This document shows positions 1-12,993 of a DNA stretch of 64,000 nt, piece after piece (within the stretch, counting starts at the first letter, position 1; each line of letters starts with the position of its first letter). The stretch comes from Nymphaea colorata (Eukaryota; Streptophyta; Magnoliopsida; Nymphaeales; Nymphaeaceae). The notes under the pieces were generated by a model. The model made no database searches, was not told where the DNA came from, and saw only the letters and a list, made by a program, of their open reading frames with translations. A program made the translations under genes and the position numbers. The stretch spans positions 22,957,703-23,021,702 of the forward strand of contig NC_045146.1 of assembly GCF_008831285.2 (NCBI RefSeq), read 5' to 3'.

Positions 1-3000
1 TCTAGCTGAAATACAGTACAGAAATCAAATTTCTGAGTCGCAATCGACCTTTGTGAGATCTGCCAACGTTATATGAAATCACAGAATAGAAGGTAATGGG
101 ATCCCGACGATCTAAGCAAGAGGGAAGAAAACCTGGCTTTTAAGCTGCTTGTTTACGTCTCCAAGATGACGCTCCTATTGATCAAAACGTAGCCAAGTTA
201 AGTTGGAGAACATCAGAGCAAAGTGCACTGGTGCATGAGTTATGTCAACCACTTGCTTTATTTATTCAAGGGTGGGACCATGTTTCACATTTTAAAGGAA
301 AGTTGATAGTTGCAGTAAGAATTGAATTGTACCAACTACACAGCCTTTTAAACATTTGGGAATAATAGTTCAACAGTTCACAGCTCAAAGCCTCAAACAC
401 ATACCTTTTTCCTCAGCTCATCCATTTGCTCCATCATTATCTGTGTCTGCATTATTAGCAGGTCGAATCAGTAGAAGTTTGATTCATTATGTTCTTGAAT
501 TGCGTTGAAGAGCACTTTTCCAGAATTATGATGGAAGAATTCACTGTGAGGAATAATTGAGCGATATAAATCAGAAAACATGTAACAGTGGGAAAACAGC
601 ACTACCTTTCTTTGCCTGGCTTGAGAGAGTGCAGTTTCAAGCTGCCTCTCAAGTTGTTGCAGTTCCTTCACACTCAGTGGGCCCAGATCTTCCCCCAGCA
701 GATGCCTGCGAGGAAGCACAATACTTAATATTGAAACGACGCAAAACAGAAACAGTGATTCCAATTCCTTGATCCTTTTTTTTACCTCTGGGAACGTTGT
801 AAAGCTTCGTATCTGGCCTTCAACTTCACAACTTCTTGGTACCAGTTCTGTTATCAAGATTTATGCGGAAATTATTCAAGTTGGTCAAAATTCATTTGAA
901 GCAGGGAAAGAACGGAAAGAAATGAAACTTCAGTGGCAAAGACAATTTCTTCTTTTTTCATCCACGAACTGCAGGCAACGAACATCTACTGATCACTTTT
1001 TAGCACAGAGAATGCCAACGCAGATGCGTTACGTGCATGCATATGCATCACGCGCATGACTTACATTTTTTTGAACTTTCTCTGCAGTGATGGATTTGAA
1101 GTAATCTAAAACAAGATAGGAGCATCATTGAGTAGACTCTGAATCCATGATCAAGCTCACTTGATAAACTAAATCATACTTCCCAAAGGATATGCTTCTT
1201 GGGTCCTTCGTCTTGAGTGCGACAGACCATAGAAAATGAAAATGAAAATGGAGGTTCATGTGCATTAGTTGACTAGACTATTCTTCCTCAATTTCAGTTA
1301 CAAAAACAAGGAAAATTTACAAATTCGAAGCTTCCTGTAGTAAACTAGGAAGGCACGCTATCCTTTTTCTGACCAAGCTAGGTTTTGCGTTGACAAAAGA
1401 TTATGCCAAGAGGCATGCCCAAAAGTCATGTGAAGACAAAAACACAAATTCCGAATCCTGACAAAAATGAGTTACTTAGATAACGTCAAGTGAATAGACG
1501 TCCAAATATTAATATCTAACTCTTGCCCTTTATTAAGTTGAATTTCTTAAACCAAACCTCTTATCAGATTAATGAACCGACTGTTGTAATCTTTCAGTTG
1601 AAGTTTTATTTGTGCTGTTATTCAGTGTCAAACAAAGTTCTTCTAAAGGAATTCATCATTCAAGTGGCTTTTATACACTATAAAAGTTGCTTGACAAACA
1701 GTCTTCTCACAGCATGAAATTAATTAGATTTTGCACTTTCACCAGTCTGGAGACAGATTAAATCAGTGTGGCCCAGGCCTACCCACCTAATAAAGGGAAA
1801 AAAATTCACATTCATTTGTTCATAGGAAAATGGCAATAGATATGGGCCCCAATCTTTAGCGGAAGAAATTCAGTTAACTTAACAAACTGATTTTGATCGT
1901 TAATGTCTACTGTAACCTCAGAAGCGTATAATGATCTACATCCAGCGCTTGATGATTATCTGAAACCTGAATAAACAGCTATTATCTTAAACTGAAAAAA
2001 CTATGACAACAAGGTCGAAAATTTCAAAAAGTTTGACAACCCTATCGGGCTAGGTGAGGGACTTAGGCACTTCGCCATGCAGAATCAAACCTATTCTTTA
2101 ATACATGACATCGTACTGTGGAAACTAGAAATTACTGCAAAGATTAGTTTGCAATACTTTGGCGATACATCAATCAAGTTCTACGCCCATGAAAACAAAC
2201 AGGTCTTATGGAACTTATTTGCCTACAATTGCAGAAAATTACTCCCACAAGAAGTATTTTTACGCGATAAACAGAGTCTATAGTATGTTGGAAAGACATC
2301 CAGTGCTGAAGATGCTGGAATCCTTCGAAGAAAGGAAGTACATCAATGACAAAAACTTCAGACAGAAGCTTGTGCTTAATGTATAACTTGTCGAGTCAAT
2401 GAGTCTCTTGGGCTATAATTTCTGGAGTTCTATGGAAATTTGTTCTCTAGTTACTTTTCGCCTATAATGCATGCGAAAATGTTGGAACTTCATATTCTAT
2501 GTAGAGACAAATTAACCAACAGTTACATATGTAATCCCGATAAAAAATATACTTGTAATAGCACCTATTTGGCAATTTCACATTCTATATTACCCTTCAG
2601 GCTTCGCAGAATATACCAAAAAGCTTTGCAAATACTTCTGTGGCATCAAAATATATATCAAACCATCTAAAATAACACAGTTGCTAAACATACTTGTGTT
2701 TCGCGAGCAGCAGTAGTGTTGTCCAGTGGGTTGTAGTTGCATCTTTGGTACCTTTCAAGAGTTTTGCTCATACTGCAGCAACATTAGGAAGGGGAAAAAG
2801 AGAGAAATTTGCATTGTCAGACCCATATCTCCGCAGAGCAGAAAACTAAAACCAGCCAGAGGATTAAGAAAAAGGAAGCTTTCTTTCTCCAAAAGAATAC
2901 TAATGATTTTTGTTATTTCCTACTTACCTGTGTTTTCAATTTAAGTAATGATAAATCATGAAGAAGACTGAAAAAGAGAAACGATCTTGGCTGATAAGGC

Positions 3001-6000
3001 AGCATTTCATCAACAAGAACTGTACAAAATAGAAATGATCTTGGCGTCGTTCCTGAACATACATGATGGTTCTGAATTTCTCCATTGAACGACACCGAAA
3101 TTATACGTGGATAAGTTTAGCATTCCCATCTTCAGTACAATGATCATAAGCTTGGACAAGGTACTTCACAGCACTTTTATGCATTTTTCCTGATTTTTTT
3201 CTCCTTATAAGCTGATGCAATTATGCCATTATGACTTTGGAAACACTAGCAACTATAAGCATTGATACGGTAATAACAAATGCTTTACAAGATTTAGAAA
3301 TATTCTTAATCTCTTCTATCCATGAACTTTTCACATAAAAAGAAAAATAAATCATTAGTTCCAAAATTAATATAAAAACCACACAGTGGGGGGTTATCTA
3401 GAAGAAATTGCTGAGGGGATTGGGAGGTTTCCGCTAGTCGCCAACTACCAGGATGTCAAAATTTAAGACACCAACTATGTCCTCCAACGATGATGAATGT
3501 CTTGAATTTTATGGTGCATTTTCATAGCCATACGATGCAGCAATTAAAGAATATTATATCGTTAAAAGACTAATATGCATTTTTAATCGATCGAACATTC
3601 TTTTCTCGTAGTTCTTTCGTACTTTTGTCTTCTTTCATTAATAAAGCCGCACTGTATGCATGCACGTGTACACAAGCACATTCACACACCATATCCAATT
3701 TTTTTCTAGCTTTCATCAACGCTTTCTGTCCCAAACACGTCAAAGTCAGTGACTGACATTGACACCCATGCAGGGTTAAAAGCAACGACAACGATTGGCA
3801 AATGCAGAATGATCATCAAGTTGAAATTGGAAGTCTCTCTCTCTCTCTCTCTCTCTCTCCATAAACATAGCCACGCATACATGAATACATACAGTGGACA
3901 TATGCACGCACATACATATTTATGGTTCCTCTAGTAAGCTGCTTGGGTACTGCATGCATGTCATCAAGAATCACTAAAGCACAACACAAACGCAAGACCT
4001 TGCTTTTCTAGTGAACCAGATGGAAGGAATGTAATACGTAAGAGAAGCAGCAGCAAACTTCTACCGCCCATTCGAAAAGATCCCCAAAAAAAAAGGTAAA
4101 GAAGCTTATGTAAGTGTAGAGACAAACAGCCTCAACATACTACAAATTTTAGTGAACTTTTGATGCATTCGACAGCATGCACTCTGTACATGCAAATCAT
4201 AATCAAATATATAATGAAATCTTGTAGAGTGAATTTGAGTCGATGATTGTACATCTCGGCCTTTCTGAACTATAAGCAGCATGTTTCTCACAGACATAGG
4301 GTTGCTGAGTTTTATGGAAGATGCAGTAAGCAACAAATTTAGGGAAGTTTGCTTTGTTCCATTGGAGCTTCTATAGCATGGTCGAGTACTCCTGTAAAAA
4401 ACATACGAGTTTCTGTGTTTTATGATTTGATCGAAAGGCTTTCTGTCATTTGTCATGGACTCACCAACAAGCTACGTGTCAAGTCTCACCATCCATTCAA
4501 GCAGAAGGACAATGAGTCCTTTGCATAAACTCTTCAAGATGACCACCAGAAGATAGATCCAGCATGTCTGAAGGTGAGCTGTCGAATGTGTGTATTTCTT
4601 AAAATATTTTAACATGTATGTCTGTTCTTTCAGAGACAACCATAGCTGACAACTTTCTATGCCATCTATGAACATTTGAGTATGTGTTGTTCACCAGCCA
4701 TTTCTCCGACTTCAGTAAGAACGTTCAGATTATTCTCTTAACTTTTTCTGGTAGAAATCTGTATTTAGTACGTGGAATTATCTGCCTCTTTTTTTCCTTG
4801 AAATAAGTTATCTGAGTTGATTGCAAAAGCAAGAAGCATCAATAATATAATCAACTTTCCGGTTAATGAAAAGCTCATCCTGATCGACTGTCAAAAAATT
4901 AATAAGAAAATGTTTACAGTTTGTCAGACAACTAAAAAAATAAAAAATTTAAACAGTTGTCTTATTTAGAGGCCTAGAAAGAAAATTAGGCTGTTGCCAG
5001 GAAGCTCCTTCTCGTTTTAGTAATTTCTTGTGAGTTGAGCAGACGCTCTCAAACCCTTAATAAAAGGAAAAGATAGCCACTGGGGATGCTCCAACCACGA
5101 CTCAGTAAAGGAGGGTTCGCTCGAAGAAGACCTAAAATGCTCACTAAGCACGAAAAAGGAAGGAACATTGATCTGAACAAAGTCAGTGACCAATAAAACG
5201 TTTTCTTTCTTTAAATGAGAAGATGGAACAGGTAGTACGGGTGGAAAGAAGCAGTTGGCATCGCACTATACTGAGAAATTACATCAGATAAGCAGAAAGA
5301 TGAGATTTAAGGCCATTAAACGAGCAGAAGAAATTGGTGCCATCCTTGCAGTCTGGGAAACTAGAGTCTGGTTTAGTTCTCCGAAAACACATCAAAACAG
5401 GAAATCCTTCCACGCTTTATCTCTTTTTTGGGGGTTTCTTCTAAATTTCTCTGTAAGGCTTTCGCCATAACCCCCAACAAGAATCAACCTTCTCTCCCTC
5501 GAAACAACACACAAGCATGCAAGGAAGGCAAAGGAAATGACCAGAAGAAGAAAATATCTTACCTCTTCGATCCCATAGTCCCCCTCATGAAACGCATCAG
5601 GAACTAAGGTTAAGTTGACGGATTAAAGATTAGAAGGGTCCCTCTTGCATATTGTATTATAAGATCTTCCATTTGCAAAAAGAAGAAACTTGGACCAAAT
5701 AAAAAGAAAGTTGATCTGAAGATCACATCGGTGAACAGCAAGATGCTGATGACAGTAGTGAAAACCCTAGCCTTTCCTATCAGGAAAAATTAAAATAAAC
5801 TATGTATCAACTTTCCAAAAAAATATATATCCGTTTTGAGGTTGGGCGGTTGAGGGGTTGGGGGTTGGGTGTAGACGTGAAACCCTAGTTCTGTGTAGAA
5901 CAACAATCGAGGTGGAGTTCTGCTATGAGGGAACTCATGCAGAAGGCATGTGAGAGAGAAGACAGTACGTTATCGTGTCCAGTTGCTATTCGCTCGCAAC

Positions 6001-6754
6001 TGCATGCCTTCGGAAAAATAAACTCCAGAGGGCAGAATTCCCCACATCTGCACCTCGTCCGGCGCGTCACTTCGTAGGTTCGAAGCAATAAACGGATATA
6101 TTATCATGCAAGCAGCAGTGGCACCGGATCTTCTCTTTTCCTGTTTTCACTTCAAGGAATTCATTAAGCTTTTATCCTTTGTGTTGCCTCCATGACTTGG
6201 TTAACCATTACAGTCATTGATTCACACACACACTCTCTCTCTCTCTCTCTCTTTCTTGCTCCCTCTCTCACATACATACATGCAGACTCTCTGATCTGCT
6301 TTTTTGTTTTTCCTCTGTGTAAATGCATCAAGGTTGGTATTACCCTCATCCCCAAGGCCCCATTTCAGTTAATTATTTATTAAAAACTCTCTCTCTCCCT
6401 CTCACTGAAGGAAGTAGTAGAAAGAAGGGAAAAGATCGAAGTAACGAGAAAAGGGAGAGTCTCTCAATCACATCGAATGTAATAAAAGAGAGACGAAGAG
6501 GAAAAGGAGAAAGAAAATTAACTAAAGGGAAAGCGGAAGAATATGGAAAAGAGAAAACAAGAAAAAACTCACCCAGCACTCCCGAATTCGTAGAGCTTTC
6601 CGCGGCTGGAGAAGATGATGAGTGCAACCTCAGCATCGCACAACACAGAGAGCTCGTACGCCTTCTTCAGAAGTCCATTCCTTCTCTTAGAGAAGGTTAC
6701 CTGACGATTTATCTTGTTCTCTATCCTCTTCAACTCGACTCTCCCCCTCCCCAT
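1..6754 (-). CDS. AGL6: AGL6-like MADS-box transcription factor (3' end cut by window edge)
   Basis: MIKC-type MADS-domain transcription factor of the AGL6 subfamily, nuclear, expected to act in floral-organ and floral-meristem identity in complexes with other MADS proteins. Coding exons by GT-AG sites and phase: 6573-6754 (182 nt, MADS domain, residues 1-60), 2694-2772 (79 nt, I region, [14 protein letters not shown]), 786-847 (62 nt), 606-705 (100 nt, K box, [19 protein letters not shown]), 405-446 (42 nt, [14 protein letters not shown]), 133-174 (42 nt, [14 protein letters not shown]); an acceptor at 6-8 opens exon 7 at positions 5-1. Sizes 182/79/62/100/42/42 are the family pattern and the frame stays open. 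FGSAG at the end of the MADS exon and the K-box wording favour AGL6 over SEPALLATA. The start is the ATG before [13 protein letters not shown]; an in-frame extension upstream lacks ATG. The C-terminal AGL6 motifs lie outside the window. Confidence 0.94.
2773..6572 (-). other. Long first intron of the AGL6-like gene
   Basis: A 3.8-kb intron follows the MADS exon, with donor GTGAGT at its 5' end and acceptor CTGCAG just before exon 2. Large first introns are common in MIKC genes and often carry regulatory elements. I saw CT/GA microsatellites near 3835-3859 and 6233-6251 and no other coding sequence. The short open frames inside resemble no protein family. Confidence 0.8.
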
Positions 6755-6787
6755 TTCTTGCGATGATCTCTCAAGGCACAACCCTTT

Positions 6788-6822
6788 CTCCTCCTCCTCC
6801 TCCTCCTCCTCTTCTTCTTCCT
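6788..6822. repeat. (TCC)n/(TTC)n tract upstream of the AGL6-like start
   Basis: A run of TCC then TTC triplets lies 30-70 bp upstream of the AGL6-like ATG, so it reads as GGA/GAA repeats on the coding strand. It probably falls in the 5' untranslated leader. GA-rich leader tracts in plants can bind BPC-type GAGA factors, but that role is only inferred here. Confidence 0.7.
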
Positions 6823-7763
6823 CTTTTCTCTCAGATTTAAAAGAAAAGAAAGACGGATAGATAGCTTTATGGAGGAAAAGATTTAGTGGTAAATTCCTTC
6901 AAACTTTTTCTTTTTTACCGTAAAGAGTAGAAATGGCAGGGAATACATGGTGTCACTGATAATTCTCTCTCTGCTAAAATAAGGAAAGGAAAGCTAACAC
7001 TTCCACTAAAATAGTATCGTTTCACAGACACCCTCCTTCTCTAGTCTTAACTGGAATTGTCCATTCCGTGGCGACCACCATTTTGTTTGCTTACTTTCCT
7101 TACCCATTTGTGCCTTGCAGACAACTCCTTTTCTCCTTTCTAAATGTAAGCAAGATGTCATTTGATTTATATTCTAATTGCTGCTGTTTCATCTTTTTCC
7201 TTCTTCTTCTTTTCCTCCATTTTTTTTTTTCTCTCCGGCTGTCCCCATCGATTCGATGGCTCCTGTTACCCTCCTTTTCTAACTCCAAGTACTGTTCATT
7301 AATGAGTACGAACTGCTACGTGTCGACCATCGTACGCCCCTCAACTTGCCTAATTATGCATCTGTCCGTCCATTTCTCTTGCTTGTTTCCAATTGCAACC
7401 CCAACCAGAAACTCCCCTTCTTTTTCCCGCTTCGGAAACTCTTACTTTTACTCATGTATCCTTCTGTCTCATCTAGAATGACATTTCCCACCGCTTCTGT
7501 TTTCTTCTTTCTTTCCTTCCCTTCTTTTTTCTTTATCAGGTGAAGAAGGAGAGTAAAAAGAAGGAGAAGACCAACCCAGTGGTCTCTCACGAACCAAGAA
7601 AAAAGCATGTCACTTTTTCTCAGGTTTTCATGAAATGGGTGCTTCTTACTCCCCACGTGAAGCTGCCTATGCTTAGGCTTAATTTAGACTTTACAATGCA
7701 AAAAAGCCTTCAAATTGAGCACACCCACATTCATCATAGACGGCCACACACACATAACACCAT

Positions 7764-7773
7764 CCAAATATGG
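7764..7773. promoter_or_regulatory. Perfect CArG box upstream of the AGL6-like gene
   Basis: CCAAATATGG fits the CC(A/T)6GG consensus for MADS-domain binding exactly. It lies about 1.0 kb upstream of the AGL6-like start codon. Known family behaviour makes auto- or cross-regulation by MADS complexes plausible. A single ten-base match is weak evidence by itself. Confidence 0.4.
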
Positions 7774-7859
7774 AAACACGCCACCTATTTCAACCGAGGG
7801 CAGTCCTGTAATTCAGTGAAATGGACATGGGTAGCCATGAGATTGCATGGTGGGGAGGA

Positions 7860-8100
7860 GGAGGAGGAGGATAGCAGGTGACGTCTTACAGTTAGCTGTA
7901 GCTATATTGAGTTCTGCAAGAGCCTTGTAATGATGATGATAGTATTCTCTGCTTCTGAACAGTTACAGTCTTCACGGCGTTGTAGTTCCCATGAAAGGGA
8001 GACGGATCGCTATAAATGGGCCACGTTCCCAGTAGGGCTTGCTATTTCACATCGCCCCAAGGCACAGCTACGATGGCGATTTAAAAATAGCCTACAACAG
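7860..8100 (+). promoter_or_regulatory. Promoter-like stretch with a TATA box and no downstream gene
   Basis: A TGACGT core (bZIP-type) near 7879 and a clear TATA-like CTATAAATGG near 8010 are followed by an ATG at 8072 that meets a stop after three codons (ATG GCG ATT TAA). It looks like the start of a plus-strand transcription unit divergent from the AGL6-like gene, either non-coding or a gene remnant. Only motifs support this. Confidence 0.25.
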
Positions 8101-8639
8101 TAGCAGGTTGCAGTAAAGAGCATTCCGCTTCAAGAAATCTGAGTTTCTGATCGTGAACTTAGTAGGATATTGATCTTACGTGGGCGTACTGGATCAATAA
8201 GCAAGGTGGTTTTCTTTTTCTGTAGTTCACTTTTCGTTTTTTATATTTTTTTTTCGTGGTTTTTATTTGTATTTGCCACGGAAAGATGGGCAATTCACTA
8301 CGTACTGATTAAAACAGGAAAGCAGATGTGATTGGCACAGAAATTAAAAGTTTAAGTTGCCAATAATGTGAGGGAAATTTATTTGGGGTCCATGTTTGTG
8401 GCCGCCTTGGGGCCTGGGCTAGCTGCTCCATAGCAACACAATGGACGTCTGCTTCTGGCTTATCAACGTCGATATGGAACATCATCGATCACGAACATAT
8501 CCTCAAGATTTTGTCCTCTTCTTGCTGTATTGTTTTGGGAAGAATTCTGTGACATATCTCCGGAAGAGGAAAGGGACGAGGGAAACGATCTTGGATTGGG
8601 GATCGACACTTTTCACGGTTTACTATGCACATGATCATT

Positions 8640-8640
<1 letters not shown>

Positions 8641-8690
<50 letters not shown>
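8641..8690. repeat. (TA)n microsatellite
   Basis: About 24 uninterrupted TA units. Open frames reading through it are tyrosine/isoleucine alternations and are not genes. Confidence 0.95.
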
Positions 8691-10040
8691 CACACACAAA
8701 ACAAAGTAATTCATAGTAAATGAATTACTCTGATCATGGTTCACAATGTGCCGCATAGTTCGGGAGATACGTACTAAAGATAATGAATGAGGTTTCATAG
8801 GTTTTCTTTGCAAAATCCAGACATGTATAAGTCCAAGAATACAATGACGACACAGAGGACAGAGTAATCATCGTGAAGAACAGAAAGAATACAGCAGAAA
8901 ACGGAAATCCCATCTTTTGTTTGGGCAATTCATTTGCATTCTAGGACTAATTCCTACTTTTAGAAGGGAAGAGAAGGAAGAGAATATGAACGACCTGATC
9001 GTCGTCTTCATCACATTTCAGAAAAGCCTTCTGCCATTACTGGCTGCGGATAATGCCAGTAATCAAGGTGCCCAAAATAACACAGCATGCGTGCCTCCTG
9101 CTTCCTTCGTTTTTTCCACCAAACAGGTGGCACGACTTTTTAGGATATATACAAGTGATAGGACTCGAAACGTTAAATCTGTATCTTCCTTATTTCCTAT
9201 CCTTGCTTTCACTGCCCGAGTCGATCGAGTACCGACTAGAGAAACTAGAGAACAAACGCTCTTGACCTTAGGCAACGCAATGGACCCACGTGACTGTGTT
9301 TCATGAGAAGAGAGAAGATCAGAATGGCCGAGTATTGGAGGTGCGGTAATTGCATTGATAAGTCACATTTCTTAAAAATGTCTCCTCATTTTTTTAGTGG
9401 AAGATCTGAAATGGAATTTATATCGATCGGAAAATCAGCGTCAGTGCAGCTGCCAATTAAGACCAGTCGTGTCTCTCCATCATAAATTACGAAAGGTTTC
9501 AGTTTCAGGTTATTTTAATTTTAAATATAATGCGTAGCTAAAGCTGCCAGAAAACCAAATGCTAGCTATAAGGTGTAGCTAAAGCTGGCAAAAATATGTG
9601 AAGGCGTTAGTTTGCCATCACGCCGTGTTTAGTAATATCACAATTACTGCCTCAATTCAAAGCAGGGTTCCAGTCATGAAATCTCCCAAAACCAGACTGC
9701 TTTCAATAGTGAAAAGAATGCCCTCTCTCTCTCTCTCTCTCTCTGCATGTTTGTGGACATGCGTGCTTACTGACAAGTGACAATCAGTACAGCCAGAGTT
9801 CAGAAGTTCCAAGTTCTATGTTTTTTTACTTGAACGCTTAAAGTGTGATTTTTCCTCGATTTGTTAATCCACCGGACACAAACCTAAGTATTCCCAACTT
9901 AAGTGCGATAAATATAGTCTGACTGGAGCATGTTCACAAGGTGAATTAACAAAAAGGCACCTGCAACTATGTGTTTTGATCACGTCTCTAGGAGGCTAGA
10001 ATTGTTTTGGCATGCATGACATGGCAACACTGTTATTTTC

Positions 10041-10049
10041 TCACACACA

Positions 10050-10082
<33 letters not shown>
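10041..10082. repeat. (CA)n microsatellite
   Basis: CA units interrupted by TCACACAC near the left end, then uninterrupted to 10082. Confidence 0.95.
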
Positions 10083-10084
<2 letters not shown>

Positions 10085-10764
10085 TCCAAATTTCTATATA
10101 CCAATCCTAACTACCCCAATATACTGTAGAATAAAAAGACACAAAAATTGAATTTGATGTTTACAATCGTTACCAATAGATTTCTATGTTTAGTCCTTTC
10201 CTTGCAACAGGGATAACGATAACAGTTACTTGGTCATTCTTTTCGGAAGTTCTAATTTAATTTCTACATACATATTCACCAAGCTTTGACTACTATATAC
10301 ATAAGACTCACTAACTCCGCTGCCATTTTTCTCCATTTATCACTGAAGAAAAACAAAGAAATCAGTCGTGGATTATTATCCTTGGCAGTCGTCTATTCAT
10401 TTGCCTTTGACAACTTTGTGTATGACATGTATCGAGAGCTGTCTCGAAATGCTAAGAGGAAATTAAACAAAGGAAGACTAGTTGTTTGGATTCATGAATT
10501 TCCTACTATATAAAACAATGTTGGCTTCCTACGTAACCTTAGTGGCTTGGTCCTGCAGATATGAAGCGTGAAAAGTTGTTAAAGCTAAAACCACATGTTA
10601 AAGTATAATTGAACTAAAATTCGTGAGCTTAACAACCGTGCATTTTCTTAAGAATCAATACATATCCAGTCCCCAAAACATAGTGACCTAAGACATCCCA
10701 AGTGTCCAAATCCAAACCAACCTTCCTCTTCCTTGCATCGTATAAGGGGCGTAGCACAAATAGG

Positions 10765-10915
10765 CACGGCAAGATGGCTCACACTCAAGGGCTCCGCAAA
10801 TCAAATCTCATAGTCACTGTCACACTTCGATATGTTATTACTTTAAGTTGCACATGGTACAACCCACTTCAATATGTTATTGCTTTAAGTTGTACACGGT
10901 ATAACAAGGGAAAAA
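10765..10915 (+). repeat. SINE-like dispersed repeat, copy 1
   Basis: A segment starting GGCAAGATGGCTCACACTCA matches a second locus at about 54035-54130 along some 90 bp, including a shared TTAAGTTGCA tail motif. The GGCTCA-ACTC block is placed like a tRNA-type A box. In this copy the B-box position is degraded. The 3' part (CAATATGTTATTGCTTTAAGTTG) is also repeated once locally. Confidence 0.35.
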
Positions 10916-12679
10916 ACATAAATTTTTCATGAAGAGTCAAACTGTAGTTTCAAAATTTTAACAGGAGTTGAAATATAGCTTTTCAATTTATATAGGCCAA
11001 ATAAAAGTTTTATAAAATTACATCTTTTTTTTTTTTTGAAAATTTGAGGGAAGGCCATGACCTGCCAACTCCCTGGCTTCATCCCTAAACATGACACCCT
11101 TGTAAAAAGAGGTACCATAGGTTTACCCATACTCCAAAGCAAGTCAGAACATTGGAGATGTAGGAGTATAATCTTGAGGCTTTTATGCCGAAATGGCTGC
11201 CCTTAAATAAACATTAAAAAAAAACCTCCTGATACATTCAATCCAGTTGAAGGCTTAACTGTTTTTTGCTATTGAAGTGAATAAAACATTTTAGCGTGTC
11301 TGTGTGTACTGGAGAATTTCTTTAAGAGTAAAAAAGGTCGATTCGATCAACAATATGTCCAACCTTTTCTCCCGCCACCCTTTTCACACGGCAAGATGCC
11401 GTCACCAAGTATATAATCTACTTCCTAAATAATTGTTAATCCCGTGTGAAGAATGGCCGTTTTTAGCAAAAACGCTTTTTGGGATAATGCTGGGGTTTGA
11501 AAAACTTCAACCGAGAGATGTCGACTAATTGCCTGATAGAATTTATTGAAGTGGAGACGTTCAATGTTAATGCTATGCTTGCTAGTATGTGTCAACTGAT
11601 ATATATGGTTAATCTGCATCCGCCCCTCGATGAAAGGTGACAAGCTGATCATAGGAATGTTGTATATATATATATATACATATTCCCTTAGATAGAGTTC
11701 TTGTTAATTTCTTTCTCTGATTGGTCTGATCTATTTATATTAATATTTTTGCTTACTTCAAAAGCAATACAGCACCAATACGGACAAGAATTCCATGGGT
11801 ACTCAATCTTGCAGAGAAGTTTTCACCCACCAAAAGAAAACATCTCTTTTGCATCTAAAATAATAAACCTCAGCTGATGAAAGATATTTTTGTTTTCAAG
11901 AGGAGTGTTTTTCTCATTTTATGTCAAAGTAATGTCTCCTTTGAGTAAACAGTTCTTCGAAAATTTCCTTCAGAATCTGAGTACCTATTTATTAACTTTA
12001 AAAATAATTATACGGCCATTCATTATTTGCCATATATTGTTACGCATCTTTTTCGTAATTTTTTCAAAACATTAAATCAAGTGTAGATCCCTTACCAATT
12101 GTGTTTGAGCTACATGAAGCGTACGTCTGAAATGTATGGCGGAGACAGTAGATCTACTTCTACCGTAAGAAGGTGCAAGCAAACATCTGATTAAAATGTC
12201 AGCGAACACCCAATCACTTCCTTATGTTTTTTCTTAAAATATTAGCAATTCTTTTAAATTTTTTCTCACACTTTTAGGAGTGCAACAAAAAATTTTGAGA
12301 CAAGTAGCCAGATAGATGGAACAATCAGTCAGTCCAGACATAACTAATTGGGGAGTTGGTCAGAAAGCTCCTCTTGATTTGCCTTGGAGTCACATTTTAA
12401 ACCCAAAGAGGTTATATAAGGTCCCTTTTGACGCACATGAAGTTTTTTGCATGGTAAAATTACCAAGTTAAGAAGGAAGATTTTGTTTTGGAAAAAAGTT
12501 GGGCTTAGACATGTCTGATTAGGTCCGACTTTTTTGGGTGGGATTTTTTTTCGATTTCAATGAAAAATCCATGATAAAATTTCTTGTGTTTGATGTTGCA
12601 AGGAAAACCGTACAAACTAGAAAAAAATCTATTTTGCACAATATTTTTTTGTGTGCATCAAACGGGACCTAAGGGACCT

Positions 12680-12901
12680 AAGGCTGAACACTAGTTGAGC
12701 TATAGCTTGATCACTTCTGGATTGCTTGGCTTGAGCTTGAGTCAAGTTTGATAATGTTAATTCAAGCACGACTTGATAAACTAAGTGGAAACTCAAGCTC
12801 GACTCATTTAACAATTCAAGTTAAAATTAATGTACAAGTGAAGCTTATATACGGGTGAGTTGGAATCGAGTTCAAATTGACTAGACTCGTTGTTCAGCCT
12901 T
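12680..12901. mobile_element. MITE-like element with 11-bp terminal inverted repeats
   Basis: The segment opens with AAGGCTGAACA and closes with its exact reverse complement TGTTCAGCCTT, 222 bp end to end. The interior is rich in CAAGCTCGACTC-type repeats shared with loci near 15.1-15.5 kb and 21.2-21.6 kb. It has no coding capacity. I found no clear target-site duplication, so the superfamily (hAT-like is the best guess) is uncertain. Confidence 0.55.
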
Positions 12902-12902
12902 T

Positions 12903-12993
<91 letters not shown>
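12902..12993. repeat. (TA)n microsatellite with CATA interruptions
   Basis: About 90 bp of TA units broken by several ACA interruptions, directly abutting the MITE-like element on its left. Confidence 0.95.

Larger units (their letters stand above)
8101..12679. other. Gene-poor intergenic region
   Basis: No protein family is recognisable in either strand. The stretch is AT-rich and contains a (TA)n run at 8641-8690, a (CT)n run near 9723-9744, a (CA)n run at 10041-10082 and a SINE-like fragment near 10765-10915. Open frames up to 129 codons lack conserved motifs and plausible splice partners. Confidence 0.6.

Noticed and set aside
6323-6766. A 147-codon plus-strand open frame overlapping the MADS exon
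   Set aside because: Antisense to AGL6 exon 1 and its intron. The minus strand encodes a perfect MADS domain.
10041-10082. A CRISPR-like or other structured array from regularly spaced repeats
   Set aside because: The regular repeats here and elsewhere in the window are microsatellites in a plant genome.
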